A stretch of 64,000 bases of DNA from Longimicrobiaceae bacterium (GCA_036375715.1 DASVBS010000065.1:124001-188000); one strand, 5' to 3'; positions 1 through 8,652 are shown, numbered from the stretch's first letter. Numbers and translations are program-made. Notes: a model not told the origin generated them from the sequence alone.

Positions 1-690
1 GGTGCAGTGCTTATCGCCGCGGGGGACCTCGAGTCGGCAGACTTCGTCCGGCTGCTCGACGTCCGGCTGGGGGGCTGGAACGGGGGCACGGCCCACCCGG
101 AGTACCCGGCGGCCCCGGAGCGCCCGGCTTCTGGCGAGAGCCGGATCTCCATTCCCTGGGAGGACGCCACCCAGTCAGAGATCCGGGTCGGCGGGATCGG
201 GCTGCCCCGCAACTCGAGCGACTGGGTGACGGCCGCGCTGGGCAACTATCTGCTCGGCGGCAGCACCATCACCGGACGCCTCGGCGCCAACCTGCGGGAG
301 GACAAGGGCTGGACGTACGGGGTTCGCTCGGGATTCTCCGCTTCCGTGCAACCGGGAGCCTGGGTCATCGAAACCGCCGTGGACGACGACGTCACTGACG
401 CGGCCATCGACGAGATCGCCGCCGAGTTGACCCGATTCCTCGAGGAGCCGGTGCCGGAGGAGGAGCTCCGCCGCGGTAAGGACGCCCTGATTCTCTCCCT
501 TCCACGTGCCTTCGAAACGCCCGGTCGCATCGTCGCGCGCCTCGCCACCGTAGAGGCCTTCGGGCTTCCCGAAGACTACTGGTCCACCTTCCCTGAGCGC
601 GTGGAGGCGGTCACGCCGGAAGAGCTGAGGCGCGTCGCGCGCACGCTCTTCGACCCTGCACGGCTGGTGACTGTGTCGGTGGGAGGCTGA
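1..690 (+). CDS. M16 family metallopeptidase, C-terminal part
   Basis: The reading frame is open from the first base, so the N-terminal half, including the expected HxxEH zinc site, lies outside the window. What remains looks like the C-terminal (M16C) half of an insulinase/pitrilysin-type peptidase. The hallmark stretch is LGGSTITGRLGANLREDKGW followed by TYGV, which corresponds to the G-S-R-L...LRE-GLxY segment that contacts substrate in this family. The end EELRRVARTLFDPARLVTVSVGG is also typical. Such proteins in Gram-negative bacteria are usually periplasmic or lipid-anchored and act in pairs, but neither export nor a partner can be judged here. The M16 family is firm; the substrate is unknown. 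Confidence 0.85.
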   Translation, partial: GAVLIAAGDLESADFVRLLDVRLGGWNGGTAHPEYPAAPERPASGESRISIPWEDATQSEIRVGGIGLPRNSSDWVTAALGNYLLGGSTITGRLGANLREDKGWTYGVRSGFSASVQPGAWVIETAVDDDVTDAAIDEIAAELTRFLEEPVPEEELRRGKDALILSLPRAFETPGRIVARLATVEAFGLPEDYWSTFPERVEAVTPEELRRVARTLFDPARLVTVSVGG

Positions 691-770
691 ACCGATCGGT
701 CGCAGGGTGGTAGGAATGGGCAGCCCGACTCGGGCGGCGATTCGACCTGAACTCTTTGTGGTACGCGCAG

Positions 771-2255
771 ATGGCCTTCAGCGGAGCCCCGAACACCGAG
801 CACCTGATCCTGGTCCGTCTCTCGGCGGAGCTGACGACCAAGGCGCGTGGAACCCGCCGCCGATTCACGCGCAAGCTCGTCGAGAACGTGCGCGATGCGC
901 TGCGCGAATCAGGATCGCCGTTCCACGTCGAGTCGCAATGGACCCGTCTGTACGTGCGCTCCGAGGCGCCCGACGCCCTGCAACGGCTTCAGCGTGTGCC
1001 CGGTCTCTCCTCGATGTCGCGAGTGGAGGGGAGCTGCGCGGCGGATCTCGAGGAGATCGTGCGGGTGGGTCAGCAGATCTACGGCGAGCGGGTAAAGGGT
1101 CGAACCTACGCGGTTCGCGCCAAGCGCACCGGCACGCACCCGTTCTCCTCGCACGACGTGCAGCAGCAGCTCGGCGCCGCGCTGAATCCCGGCGCCAAGG
1201 TGAACCTCGACAATCCGGAGATCGAGGTCGAGGTCGAGATCCGCGACCGGGTGGCACTGTTCTTCTCGCATCGCACGCCGGGGCTGGGTGGACTTCCCCT
1301 GGGCGTAGAAGGTAAAGCGGTTTGCCTGCTCAGTGGTGGGTTCGATTCGGCCGTGGCCGCATGGCTCATGCTGAAGCGCGGCGTGGAGCAGGACTACGTT
1401 TTCTGCAATCTGGCGGGTGAGTCGTACGAGCGGTCGGTCGTGCAGGTGGCCAAGGTGCTGGCGGACAACTGGAGCTACGGGACGCGTCCGCGGCTGCACG
1501 TGGTCGACTTCGGGCCCGTGCTCGACGCGCTCCGCGCCGGTTCCCAGCCCAAGTACTGGCAGGTCGTGCTGAAGCGGCTGATGTATCGGGCTGCCGACCA
1601 CATCGCCCGGGAGGTCGGGGCGGGGGCGCTGGTCACCGGCGAGGCCCTGGGTCAGGTCTCCTCGCAGACCCTGGCCAACCTGGCGGCGATCGACGGAGCC
1701 AGCCGGACGGTGGTCTTCCGCCCACTGCTGGGGTTCGACAAAGCGGAGATCGTGGATCGCGCCCGCCGCATCGGCACCTTCGAGATCTCGGCGCGGGTGA
1801 AGGAGTACTGTGCCATCGCTCCGGGCAATCCGGTCACCCACGCCAGCGCCGAGGCGGCCGCCAGCGAAGAAGCCACCGTCGACCCGACCCCCCTCGCGCG
1901 CGCCGTTTCCGAGCGGAAGGTGATCGACCTGCAGACGCTGAATACTGCGGACCTGGTGGATGCCTACCTCTACACCGACGAGCTTCCCGAGGACGCGGTG
2001 GTGATCGACGTGCGGGCTCCTGGAGAGGGGGACCCCTGGCAGTATCCGGGGGCGCTGCGGGGAAGCTCCTGGGATATCGCGCGGAAGATCCGCGAAATGG
2101 ACCCGGAGCGGATCTACGTGCTCTACTGCGACGCAGGGCTTCAGGCGGTGCTGCTCGCGGAGCAGATGCAGCGGGCGGGACTCGACGCTTTCGCTTTCCG
2201 GGGCGGCACACGCGCGCTGAAGGCTCTCACCGGTGCGGGGGCGAACTCCGCCTGA
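771..2255 (+). CDS. thiI: tRNA 4-thiouridine synthase ThiI with rhodanese domain
   Basis: Transfers sulfur from a cysteine-desulfurase persulfide to tRNA U8 to make 4-thiouridine, and in many bacteria also feeds thiazole synthesis. The order is an N-terminal ferredoxin-like/THUMP region (to about residue 170), a PP-loop adenylation site SGGFDSAVAAW near residue 187, and a C-terminal rhodanese-like domain. The two cysteines that work together in E. coli ThiI (344 and 456) have counterparts in EYCAIAPGNPVTHA (about 346) and LYCDAGLQ (about 452), so the long rhodanese-dependent form is intact. An in-frame TTG lies 15 bases upstream at 756; I prefer the ATG at 771 because homologues begin close to that point. 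No clear Shine-Dalgarno is visible. The gene stands alone after the M16 gene. Confidence 0.93.
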   Translation: MAFSGAPNTEHLILVRLSAELTTKARGTRRRFTRKLVENVRDALRESGSPFHVESQWTRLYVRSEAPDALQRLQRVPGLSSMSRVEGSCAADLEEIVRVGQQIYGERVKGRTYAVRAKRTGTHPFSSHDVQQQLGAALNPGAKVNLDNPEIEVEVEIRDRVALFFSHRTPGLGGLPLGVEGKAVCLLSGGFDSAVAAWLMLKRGVEQDYVFCNLAGESYERSVVQVAKVLADNWSYGTRPRLHVVDFGPVLDALRAGSQPKYWQVVLKRLMYRAADHIAREVGAGALVTGEALGQVSSQTLANLAAIDGASRTVVFRPLLGFDKAEIVDRARRIGTFEISARVKEYCAIAPGNPVTHASAEAAASEEATVDPTPLARAVSERKVIDLQTLNTADLVDAYLYTDELPEDAVVIDVRAPGEGDPWQYPGALRGSSWDIARKIREMDPERIYVLYCDAGLQAVLLAEQMQRAGLDAFAFRGGTRALKALTGAGANSA

Positions 2256-2285
2256 TCCGTGGCGAGAGCGGCCTTCGCTGCCAGC

Positions 2286-2579
2286 TCAGACGGTGCGCCA
2301 CGGCGCTTCGTCCACGTCGTCACGGTCGTCGGGAACAACCTCGAAGCGCGGTAGCGGGCGTCGGAGAACCGTCGTGCGAGTCACCCCTTCCCAGCCGCAG
2401 GTCAGGCACCAGCGAAACGTCGCGAACTTGCGGAACGGGGCAAAGAACGGAGAACGCACAGGCACCGTTTCCGAAGCGCAACGGGGGCAATCTCGGCCTG
2501 CGGGCAGGAAGAGGTAGAGCAGGATGAAGGGCGAGAGCAGCATGGCCGCCCACAGCACTGTAACGAACACCCAGAGCAT
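2286..2579 (-). CDS. Small membrane protein with a zinc-ribbon-like CxxC pair
   Basis: A 97-residue protein that I do not recognise. Residues 1-27 form one hydrophobic segment (WVFVTVLWAAMLLSPFILLY), followed by CPRC and, about 30 residues later, CLTCGW, a spacing that fits a short zinc ribbon on the cytoplasmic side. The tail is acidic. The start is fixed by an excellent Shine-Dalgarno (AGGAGG) five bases before the ATG at 2579; a GTG two codons earlier overlaps that site and is unlikely. It is convergent with thiI and divergent from the Sua5 gene. The function is unknown. Confidence 0.65.
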   Translation of the reverse strand: MLWVFVTVLWAAMLLSPFILLYLFLPAGRDCPRCASETVPVRSPFFAPFRKFATFRWCLTCGWEGVTRTTVLRRPLPRFEVVPDDRDDVDEAPWRTV

Positions 2580-2762
2580 AAGCACCTCCTGGCCCCGGCC
2601 AGATCAAGCTAATATGTTGTCCGACATGCATTTGCGGAGTTTCACACCACCGCCCGAAGCCACGCATATCGCGAGCCACGCTGGCGCTGCGGTGGGACCG
2701 GTTCCATCTGCTTGCGGAGCAAATTCCAGACCCCCTGGCGCGGCGCCGCGATCAGGGCAGCG

Positions 2763-3773
2763 ATGATCATCGAGACGGTCGATTCGGCGCGTCCGTACGG
2801 CCCCGCGATCGAGCGCGCCGCCGAGATCCTGCGTGCTGGCGGGGTGGTCGCATTCCCTACGGAAACGGTGTACGGGCTGGGGGCGAACGCGCTCGATGAA
2901 GCGGCGGTCGAAAAGATCTTCGAGGTCAAGGGCCGGCCGTCGTACAACCCGCTGATCGTGCACGTGGGTTCGACGGAGCTGGCCCGCGAGCTGGTGACCG
3001 AGTGGCCCGATGCAGCGGGATATCTGGCGTCCCGCTTCTGGCCGGGTCCGCTGACCCTGGTGCTGCCCAAGCGACCGGACGTGCCGGACCGTGTGACAGC
3101 GGGGCTGCCGACCGTGGCGGTGCGCGTGCCACACCATCCGGTCGCGCTCGCGCTGCTGCGGAGCTCGGGGCTTCCCGTCGCCGCGCCGAGCGCCAACCCC
3201 TTCACCCGGATCTCGCCCACCACGGCCGAGCACGTCCGGCTCGGTCTGGGCGAGCGCGTCGACATGATCCTGGACGCCGGGCCGACGCCCGTGGGGATCG
3301 AATCGACAGTCCTCGACCTCACCGGTGAGGTTCCCCGACTGCTGCGGCCGGGTACGATTTCCCGCGAGGCGCTGGAGGCGATCGTCGGGCCGATCGAGGT
3401 CCCTGGTGATGCTTCGACAGAGGCGGGAGATGCCCCGCGATCGTCGCCCGGGATGGTGGGGCAGCACTACGCACCAAAAGGGGAGCTGCGGCTCTTCGAG
3501 CCGGAGGCGCGCGCAAGGATGGTGGACGTGGCGCGTGATTCCGTGGCGCGCGGGCGTCGCGTAGGTGCCCTGCTACTCCGCCCGTTGGACGTCGAGGTGC
3601 ACAAGCGGATCAAAATGCCTGCCGAGCCCTCCGCTTATGCGGCGCGGCTGTACTCCGCGTTGCACGAGCTCGACGCGCAGGGGTGCGACGTCATCCTCGC
3701 CGACGCCGTGCCGCACGACGGCGAGTGGGCCGGCGTGCGCGACCGGCTGACACGCGCCGCGCGAACTGGATGA
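2763..3773 (+). CDS. L-threonylcarbamoyladenylate synthase, Sua5 type
   Basis: Makes threonylcarbamoyl-AMP from threonine, bicarbonate and ATP, the first step of t6A37 modification of ANN-decoding tRNAs. The YrdC/SUA5 domain covers about the first 200 residues with GGVVAFPTETVYGLGANA, the KGRPSYNPLIVH nucleotide-binding stretch and the APSANPFTRISPT segment. The linker SPGMVGQHYAPK and a C-terminal Rossmann-like domain show the long Sua5 form rather than the short TsaC form. The ATG at 2763 starts MIIETVD; a frame-consistent ATG at 2712 would add 17 unlikely residues. It is followed by a 280-base gap of inverted heptamer repeats. Confidence 0.92.
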   Translation: MIIETVDSARPYGPAIERAAEILRAGGVVAFPTETVYGLGANALDEAAVEKIFEVKGRPSYNPLIVHVGSTELARELVTEWPDAAGYLASRFWPGPLTLVLPKRPDVPDRVTAGLPTVAVRVPHHPVALALLRSSGLPVAAPSANPFTRISPTTAEHVRLGLGERVDMILDAGPTPVGIESTVLDLTGEVPRLLRPGTISREALEAIVGPIEVPGDASTEAGDAPRSSPGMVGQHYAPKGELRLFEPEARARMVDVARDSVARGRRVGALLLRPLDVEVHKRIKMPAEPSAYAARLYSALHELDAQGCDVILADAVPHDGEWAGVRDRLTRAARTG

Positions 3774-3797
3774 GGGAGCGGAAGCCGCAAAGGGAGG

Positions 3798-3996
3798 CAG
3801 GAGCCAAGAGCCAGGAGCCAGGAGCCAGAAGGAGCGGAAGCATGCGTCCCGAAACCTGGAGAAATCCAACCGCTCCAGAACTCAGAACCCCCCGAAGCTC
3901 GGCGCCCGTCCCGCGCGCTTCTGGCTTCTGGCTCCTGGCTTCCTGAGCTCCACCCCCTCCTGGCTTCTAGCTTCTAGCTTCTCACTTCTAGCTTCC
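3798..3996. repeat. Inverted arrays of 7-bp tandem repeats
   Basis: The 280-base gap between the Sua5 and radical SAM genes holds no gene. At 3798-3835 the unit GAGCCAG is repeated about four times. At 3918-3947 and 3957-3996 the opposite-strand-like units CTTCTGG and CTTCTAG are repeated. The left array is largely complementary to the right ones, so the transcript could fold into a long imperfect hairpin, possibly serving as a terminator for the upstream gene. It resembles heptameric short tandem repeats known from cyanobacteria in style only. Confidence 0.7.
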
Positions 3997-4053
3997 AAGC
4001 CCCTCCCGCCCATACATTGGCCGCACCTTGCAACCCGTAGTGAGCTGAATCCG

Positions 4054-5394
4054 ATGAGCGGCCGTCTTGAGCTTCTGGAGTCCCTGATTACCCGCTTCCC
4101 CCACGTTCCGCGGGAGGCGGTGCTGAAGGAAGACCTGCTGCGTACCGGCATCGCCTTCGACGCCTCGGCCCTCACGGAGAACGAGAGCGGAGAGGTGAAG
4201 CCGAAGTCGTACTTCATCTTCTCCTTCGACCATAAGACCCTGCCGCAGCTTGGGGAGGCAGCGGTGCGGCGCCCGCCCGAGGAGGTCGCGCTCACCGGCG
4301 GGCCTTTCGAGCTGCGTCGCACGATCGTCTCCGTGCGCACCAATCCCGACTCCCCCTATCGCATCTCGCGCGGGCAGGATGGCGCGCTCGGGCTCGCCGT
4401 GGAGGGCGTGCCACTGGCCGACGTCACGTTGCCGCCAATGCCGGAGTACTACCGTCACCGGCTGTCGAACGGGAAGTCGGTGATGGAGATCGCCCCCACC
4501 ATCCAGTGGGGATACCTGATCTATCTCACCGTTCTTCGCCTCTGCCAGTACTTCGGGGCGAAGGAGGAGTGCCAGTTCTGTGACATCAACCACAACTGGC
4601 GGCAGCACAAGCAGGCGGGGCGGCCGTACACGGGGGTGAAGCCGGTCGAGGAGGTCATCGAGGCGCTAGAGATCATCGACCGGTACGACACGGCCGGCGC
4701 GGCGCGCGCCTACACGCTCACCGGTGGTAGCATCACCTCCACCGTGGAGGGGCTGCGCGAGGCCGAATTCTATGGGCGTTACGCGCGGGCGATCGAGGAG
4801 CGCTTCCCCGGCCGCTGGATCGGCAAGGTGGTGGCGCAGGCGCTCCCCAAGGAGGAGGCCCGCATCTTCAAGGAGCACGGGATCCGGATCTACCACCCCA
4901 ACTACGAGGTGTGGGACGAGGAGATCTTCAAGCGTGTGTCGCCGGGCAAGGAGCGCTACGTGGGGCGGTCGGAGTGGCATCGCCGCATCCTCGACGCACG
5001 CGACATCTTCGGGGCCCGCTACGTGATCCCCAACTTCGTGGCCGGCGTGGAGATGGCGCGTCCGTATGGCTTCACCTCGGTGGACGAGGCGATCCGATCA
5101 ACAGCCGAGGGGCTCGATTATTTCATGTCTCGCGGGGTGACGCCGCGTTTCACCACCTGGTGCCCGGAGCCCACCACGCCCCTGGGGAAGGCCAATCCGG
5201 AAGGAGCCCCGCTGGAGTACCACATCCGGCTGCTCGAGGTGTACCGCGAGACGATGGAGAAGTACGGCCACCGCCCACCGCCGGGCTATGGCCCCCCCGG
5301 CCCCGGCGTCGCCGTGTTCTCGGTCAGCTCGTTTATGGATTCGTTGGCTGGGGACGAGGTGGGAGTTGAGGGAGTTGGGAGTTCGAACTCCTAA
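4054..5394 (+). CDS. Radical SAM family protein of unknown function
   Basis: A 446-residue protein with radical-SAM-like content. The only plausible cluster cysteines are in LCQYFGAKEECQFCDINHN (about residues 163-175), that is CX8CX2C rather than the classical CX3CX2C. A glycine-rich SAM-binding-like stretch follows at AYTLTGGSITST, and later WIGKVVAQALPKEE and YHPNYEVWDEEIFKRV look like the repeating strands of a partial TIM barrel. The N-terminal 140 residues form a separate domain without recognisable motifs. The last residues (EVGVEGVGSSNS) are encoded inside a heptamer repeat and are probably not functional. The substrate is not known; a relationship to the radical SAM members of nitrilase (Nit1C) clusters is a guess. 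It is transcribed alone, convergent with the hydroxyacyl-CoA dehydrogenase. Confidence 0.75.
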   Translation: MSGRLELLESLITRFPHVPREAVLKEDLLRTGIAFDASALTENESGEVKPKSYFIFSFDHKTLPQLGEAAVRRPPEEVALTGGPFELRRTIVSVRTNPDSPYRISRGQDGALGLAVEGVPLADVTLPPMPEYYRHRLSNGKSVMEIAPTIQWGYLIYLTVLRLCQYFGAKEECQFCDINHNWRQHKQAGRPYTGVKPVEEVIEALEIIDRYDTAGAARAYTLTGGSITSTVEGLREAEFYGRYARAIEERFPGRWIGKVVAQALPKEEARIFKEHGIRIYHPNYEVWDEEIFKRVSPGKERYVGRSEWHRRILDARDIFGARYVIPNFVAGVEMARPYGFTSVDEAIRSTAEGLDYFMSRGVTPRFTTWCPEPTTPLGKANPEGAPLEYHIRLLEVYRETMEKYGHRPPPGYGPPGPGVAVFSVSSFMDSLAGDEVGVEGVGSSNS

Positions 5395-5415
5395 CTCCTG
5401 CCTCCCTCAACTTCC
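5361..5415. repeat. Heptamer inverted repeat, likely two-way terminator
   Basis: GGGAGTT units on the left (5361-5383) face AACTCCT units on the right (5386-5399), with a second outer arm GAGGGAG/CTCCCTC. The dyad centre is at about 5384. It straddles the radical SAM stop codon (5392-5394) and ends at the dehydrogenase stop, so it sits exactly where two convergent genes meet. It could work as a bidirectional terminator; no U-run is present, so this is tentative. Confidence 0.55.
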
Positions 5416-6303
5416 CGGCCCAATTCCCCCCACCGGCTCCACCGGCTCCTTCGTATAGTCATAGAACCCCCTTCCCGCCTTCTTCCCCACATACCCCAGC
5501 GCGACCATCCGCTTGAGCAACGGGGGCGAGGCGTAGCGCTTCTCACGGTACTCGCGGAACATGATCTCACCGATGCGGTCGAGGGTGTCCAGGCCGACGA
5601 AGTCGCATAGGGCCAGCGGTCCCATGGGGTGGCCGGCACCGAGACGCATGGCGCGGTCGATGTCCTCGATGGACGCCACGCCCTGCTCGACCGCGCGAAT
5701 GGCGTCCATCATGAAGGGGACGAGCAGGAGGTTGACCACGAAACCGGAGCGATCTTTACATTCGATCGTCTCCTTGCCCAGCGAGCGCGCGAAAGCGACG
5801 GCAGTCTCGAAGACGGATGGATCGGTGGCGATGGTGCGCACGACCTCGACCAGCGGCATCATCGCCACCGGATTGAAGAAGTGCAGCCCCACCAAGCGAT
5901 CCGGCCGGCGCAGGGAGGCCGCCATCTCGGAGATGGGGAGGGAGGAGGTGTTGGAGGCAAAGATCGCGTCTTCCGCACAGATCCCCTCCAGCTCACGCCA
6001 GAGCGAATTCTTCACCTCGAGATCCTCGACCACCGCCTCGATCACGAGGTCGCACCCCGCAAGGTCCGTCAGCTCGATGGTCGCCGTGATGCGCTCCAGC
6101 GCGCGATCGCGCTCGGCCGCGGACATGCGGTCTTTCTCCACAGCCCGTTGGAGCCCTCGCGCAATGGCATCCATTCCGCGCGAGATCAGCTCCTCGCTCA
6201 CTTCGCGAACCACGGTCTCGTAGCCGGCCGTCGCGCACGCCTGCGCGATACCACTTCCCATCAGCCCGCAACCGAGCACGCCTACCCGACGGATCTCGGT
6301 CAT
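5407..6303 (-). CDS. 3-hydroxyacyl-CoA (3-hydroxybutyryl-CoA) dehydrogenase
   Basis: Oxidises or reduces 3-hydroxyacyl-CoA/3-ketoacyl-CoA with NAD(P). The Rossmann fold opens the protein (VGVLGCGLMGSGIAQACATA), followed by the family hallmarks SNTSSLPISEMA and GLHFFNPVAMMPLVEVV, which carries the catalytic His, and the C-terminal helical domain with GHPMGPLALCDFVGLD. The length of 298 residues is that of the single-function Hbd/PaaH type, not the large FadB fusion. It is last in an operon with the 275-residue membrane protein (9 bases upstream) and the thiolase, so it probably serves short-chain acyl-CoA metabolism such as acetoacetyl-CoA to 3-hydroxybutyryl-CoA. The direction of flux is not visible. 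Confidence 0.93.
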   Translation of the reverse strand: MTEIRRVGVLGCGLMGSGIAQACATAGYETVVREVSEELISRGMDAIARGLQRAVEKDRMSAAERDRALERITATIELTDLAGCDLVIEAVVEDLEVKNSLWRELEGICAEDAIFASNTSSLPISEMAASLRRPDRLVGLHFFNPVAMMPLVEVVRTIATDPSVFETAVAFARSLGKETIECKDRSGFVVNLLLVPFMMDAIRAVEQGVASIEDIDRAMRLGAGHPMGPLALCDFVGLDTLDRIGEIMFREYREKRYASPPLLKRMVALGYVGKKAGRGFYDYTKEPVEPVGGIGPGS

Positions 6304-6312
6304 ATCGCCTCC

Positions 6313-7140
6313 TCAGGGACGTTCCAGGACCAGGGGTTCCCCGCGTTCGAGGCTGTCGAGGATTGATTCGAGGTGAGTCTGCGCCTGGACAGCCTGTTTC
6401 ACCTGCGCCAGGCGGGTGCCCCACATCGCCCCTGGGAGGAGCGGCACGCCCAGCAGGGCCGCGGCCGGATCGATCGCCACGCCCAACACCGCCGCCGTGG
6501 CGAGACCGAAGCTGCCCCCGAGGGACACTCCGGTGATGGCCAGTCCCGTTCGCAGATTGCTGAGATCGGCGCCGATCGTCACGTAGCTGTAGCCTTCTTC
6601 CAGCGGCTGGACGACCACCTCGACCTTCTCCGCCCGCCGCAGCTTGAACCCCGCCCCGACCATCGGCTGCTGCTTACGGTTTACCAGGGTGTCGCGGGTG
6701 ATCTGGAGAATGCGGTGAAGCTCCATCCCGCGGGCGCGCGCATAGACCGTACGGTCCGGAAAGCGTCGGATCGGGGCGAGCCATTCCCGGTTGACGAGGT
6801 AGCGCTCGAGGTGGCGCTGCACCTCCGGGGCGCTCCCGGGCACGGTGCGGGAAGCCTGAACCCAGCCCGGGCCGAAGATCCTCACCGCCAGCCCGGGGGC
6901 CGTCTCCTCGCCACCAATCGCCTCCGCGAGCGCACGGCGAAGGTGCTGGGGGGCGATGCCGATCTCCCTGCCGATCCGGATCGCCTCCGACTCGGTGAGC
7001 TCGGTGGATCCCCCTTCCTCGGCGGCGCGGGCCTGCAGCTCCGCCGCGCGCCGAATCACCATCTCGAATTGCTCCTGGGTCAGCCGTCGCTCGGCGGGCA
7101 GATTGGTGGCACCAGGACGATCCGGAACCCCGTTGGCCAT
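6313..7140 (-). CDS. Hypothetical membrane protein between thiolase and dehydrogenase
   Basis: A 275-residue protein that I do not recognise. Residues 18-70 are charged and helical (LTQEQFEMVIRRAAELQARA, then an EIGIAPQHLRRALAEA helix), resembling a small N-terminal helical domain. Residues 95-185 are a soluble beta-rich region (PGSAPEVQRHLERYLVNREW...). Two adjacent hydrophobic stretches at about 195-240 (TGLAITGVSLGGSFGLATAA and LGVAIDPAAALLGVPLLPGA) look like a membrane hairpin, and the C-terminus is helical. It is embedded in an acyl-CoA operon (28 bases after the thiolase, 9 before the dehydrogenase). That position suggests co-expression but not function. Confidence 0.7.
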   Translation of the reverse strand: MANGVPDRPGATNLPAERRLTQEQFEMVIRRAAELQARAAEEGGSTELTESEAIRIGREIGIAPQHLRRALAEAIGGEETAPGLAVRIFGPGWVQASRTVPGSAPEVQRHLERYLVNREWLAPIRRFPDRTVYARARGMELHRILQITRDTLVNRKQQPMVGAGFKLRRAEKVEVVVQPLEEGYSYVTIGADLSNLRTGLAITGVSLGGSFGLATAAVLGVAIDPAAALLGVPLLPGAMWGTRLAQVKQAVQAQTHLESILDSLERGEPLVLERP

Positions 7141-7168
7141 TCGCTTCCCTTGCGTGCGTCCGAGAGGG

Positions 7169-8374
7169 TCAGAAAGCCTCCACGATCACTGCGATTCCCT
7201 GCCCGCCACCAATGCACGCGCTCCCCAGCCCCAGCCGCAGGCCGCGCCGCTTCAGCTCGTGAAGCAGGTGCACGGTGATGCGCGCCCCCGAGGCGCCCAG
7301 CGGGTGGGTGATGGCGATTGCCCCTCCGGAGACGTTCGTGCGCTCACGGTCGAGGCCTAGCTCCTTCTCCACTGCGCAGTATTGCGAGGCGAAGGCCTCG
7401 TTGATCTCCACCAGATCGATCTGATCGAGCGTGAGCCCCGCGTGGTCGAGGGCGAGCCGCGAGGCAGGCGCCGGCCCGATCCCCATGTAGGCAGGTTCGA
7501 CGCCCGCCACGCCCCAGGCCACCAGCCGTCCGAGCGGGCGCAGATCGCGCTTGCTCGCCCACTCCCCGGAAGCGATCACCATCGCCGCCGCGCCATCGCC
7601 GATTCCCGAAGCGTTCCCTGCGGTGACGGTCCCGCCCTCCTTGAAGTACGGCTTGAGCCCCGCCAGGATTTCGGGTGTGGTCTCCGGCCGGATGTGCTCG
7701 TCGCGGGTGAACTCGCGCTCGTTCTTCCCGCGACCGACCCGGATGGGGACGATCTGCGAGGCGAAGTGGCCCGCCTCCCAGGCTGCGTGCGCGAGCCGCT
7801 GCGACCGTGCGGCGTATTCGTCCACCTCCTCGCGGGTCAGCTGATACCGCTCGGCCAGGTTCTCCGCGGTCATTGCCATCGAGCAGCCCGCCACCGGATC
7901 GGTGAGGGCCTCCCAGAGGAGATCCTGGTAGAACTGACCCGCCGATCCCAGGCGCTGCTCCCCCCAGCGGGCGCCGCGTACCACGTGCGGCGCCTGGCTC
8001 ATCGATTCCGTCCCGCCGCAGACCACCACGTCACACTCGCCCAGCAGGATCTCCATGGCGCCGCTCACCACCGCCTGGAATCCCGATCCGCACAGGCGGT
8101 TCACGGTGAGGGCGGGTACCGCTTCCGGAAGGCCCGCCTTCAACCCGATGTGCCGGGCCAGGTACAGCGCATCGGCTGAAGTCTGCAGAGCGTTTCCGAA
8201 GATCACGTGGCCGACCTCGGCCGCCGCCACGCCCGAGGCATCCAGCGCCGCCCGCGCGACGTGTGCGCCCAGATCGGTGGCGCTGAAGTCCTTGAGCGAG
8301 CCGCCAAAAGTACCGAAAGGTGTCCTCTTGGCGGAAAGGAAGACGACGTCGGCTTCGTGCCGCTGGGTTCCCAT
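7169..8374 (-). CDS. Acetyl-CoA C-acyltransferase (thiolase)
   Basis: Condenses or cleaves acyl-CoA/acetyl-CoA units. All thiolase signatures are present: the nucleophilic cysteine in VNRLCGSGFQAVVSGAMEI (about residue 92), the NEAFASQ segment, the His site in THPLGASGARI and the second cysteine in SACIGGGQGIAVIVEAF at the C-terminus. The length of 401 residues is standard. It is the first gene of the thiolase, membrane protein, 3-hydroxyacyl-CoA dehydrogenase operon. Whether it is biosynthetic (acetoacetyl-CoA formation) or degradative cannot be told from sequence alone. The ATG at 8374 is used; a GTAG-rich upstream stretch offers only a weak ribosome site. Confidence 0.94.
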   Translation of the reverse strand: MGTQRHEADVVFLSAKRTPFGTFGGSLKDFSATDLGAHVARAALDASGVAAAEVGHVIFGNALQTSADALYLARHIGLKAGLPEAVPALTVNRLCGSGFQAVVSGAMEILLGECDVVVCGGTESMSQAPHVVRGARWGEQRLGSAGQFYQDLLWEALTDPVAGCSMAMTAENLAERYQLTREEVDEYAARSQRLAHAAWEAGHFASQIVPIRVGRGKNEREFTRDEHIRPETTPEILAGLKPYFKEGGTVTAGNASGIGDGAAAMVIASGEWASKRDLRPLGRLVAWGVAGVEPAYMGIGPAPASRLALDHAGLTLDQIDLVEINEAFASQYCAVEKELGLDRERTNVSGGAIAITHPLGASGARITVHLLHELKRRGLRLGLGSACIGGGQGIAVIVEAF

Positions 8375-8623
8375 GGTTGCCTACTCCTGGGTCGCGGATG
8401 CGTGACTCGCCCACCGGCTGCGGCCGCGCTGGGGGATCGAGGGCCGATGCCCGTGTTACTGGATTTCGGCCCGGAGGTGCGCCCGGGTGGGCGCCTTGTC
8501 GGCTCCTTGTGGGGAGCCGCAACGGCTGCCCTGCAGTCTGGCCTTCCAGAAAGCGAGCCAATGCTGCAGGCGCGCGCGTGAATATGCCCGCCGCGCCGAC
8601 GCAGCGTCAAGCCAGGCCAAGAC

Positions 8624-8652
8624 TTGCAAGCATCACGGGGTTGGTCTAGCTT
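8624..8652 (+). promoter_or_regulatory. Probable sigma-70 promoter of pyrD
   Basis: TTGCAA (8624-8629), 17 bases, then TAGCTT (8647-8652), placing transcription start near 8659, about 50 bases before the GTG start of pyrD. The rest of the 334-base gap 8375-8708 between the divergent thiolase and pyrD genes shows no other structure that I can support. Confidence 0.5.

Noticed and set aside
3798-3996. CRISPR array
   Set aside because: Units are 7 bp, contiguous, without spacers, and no cas genes are present in the window.
5376-5399. tRNA-like GTTCGAACTCC segment
   Set aside because: It is the centre of a heptamer palindrome; no acceptor, D or anticodon arms surround it.
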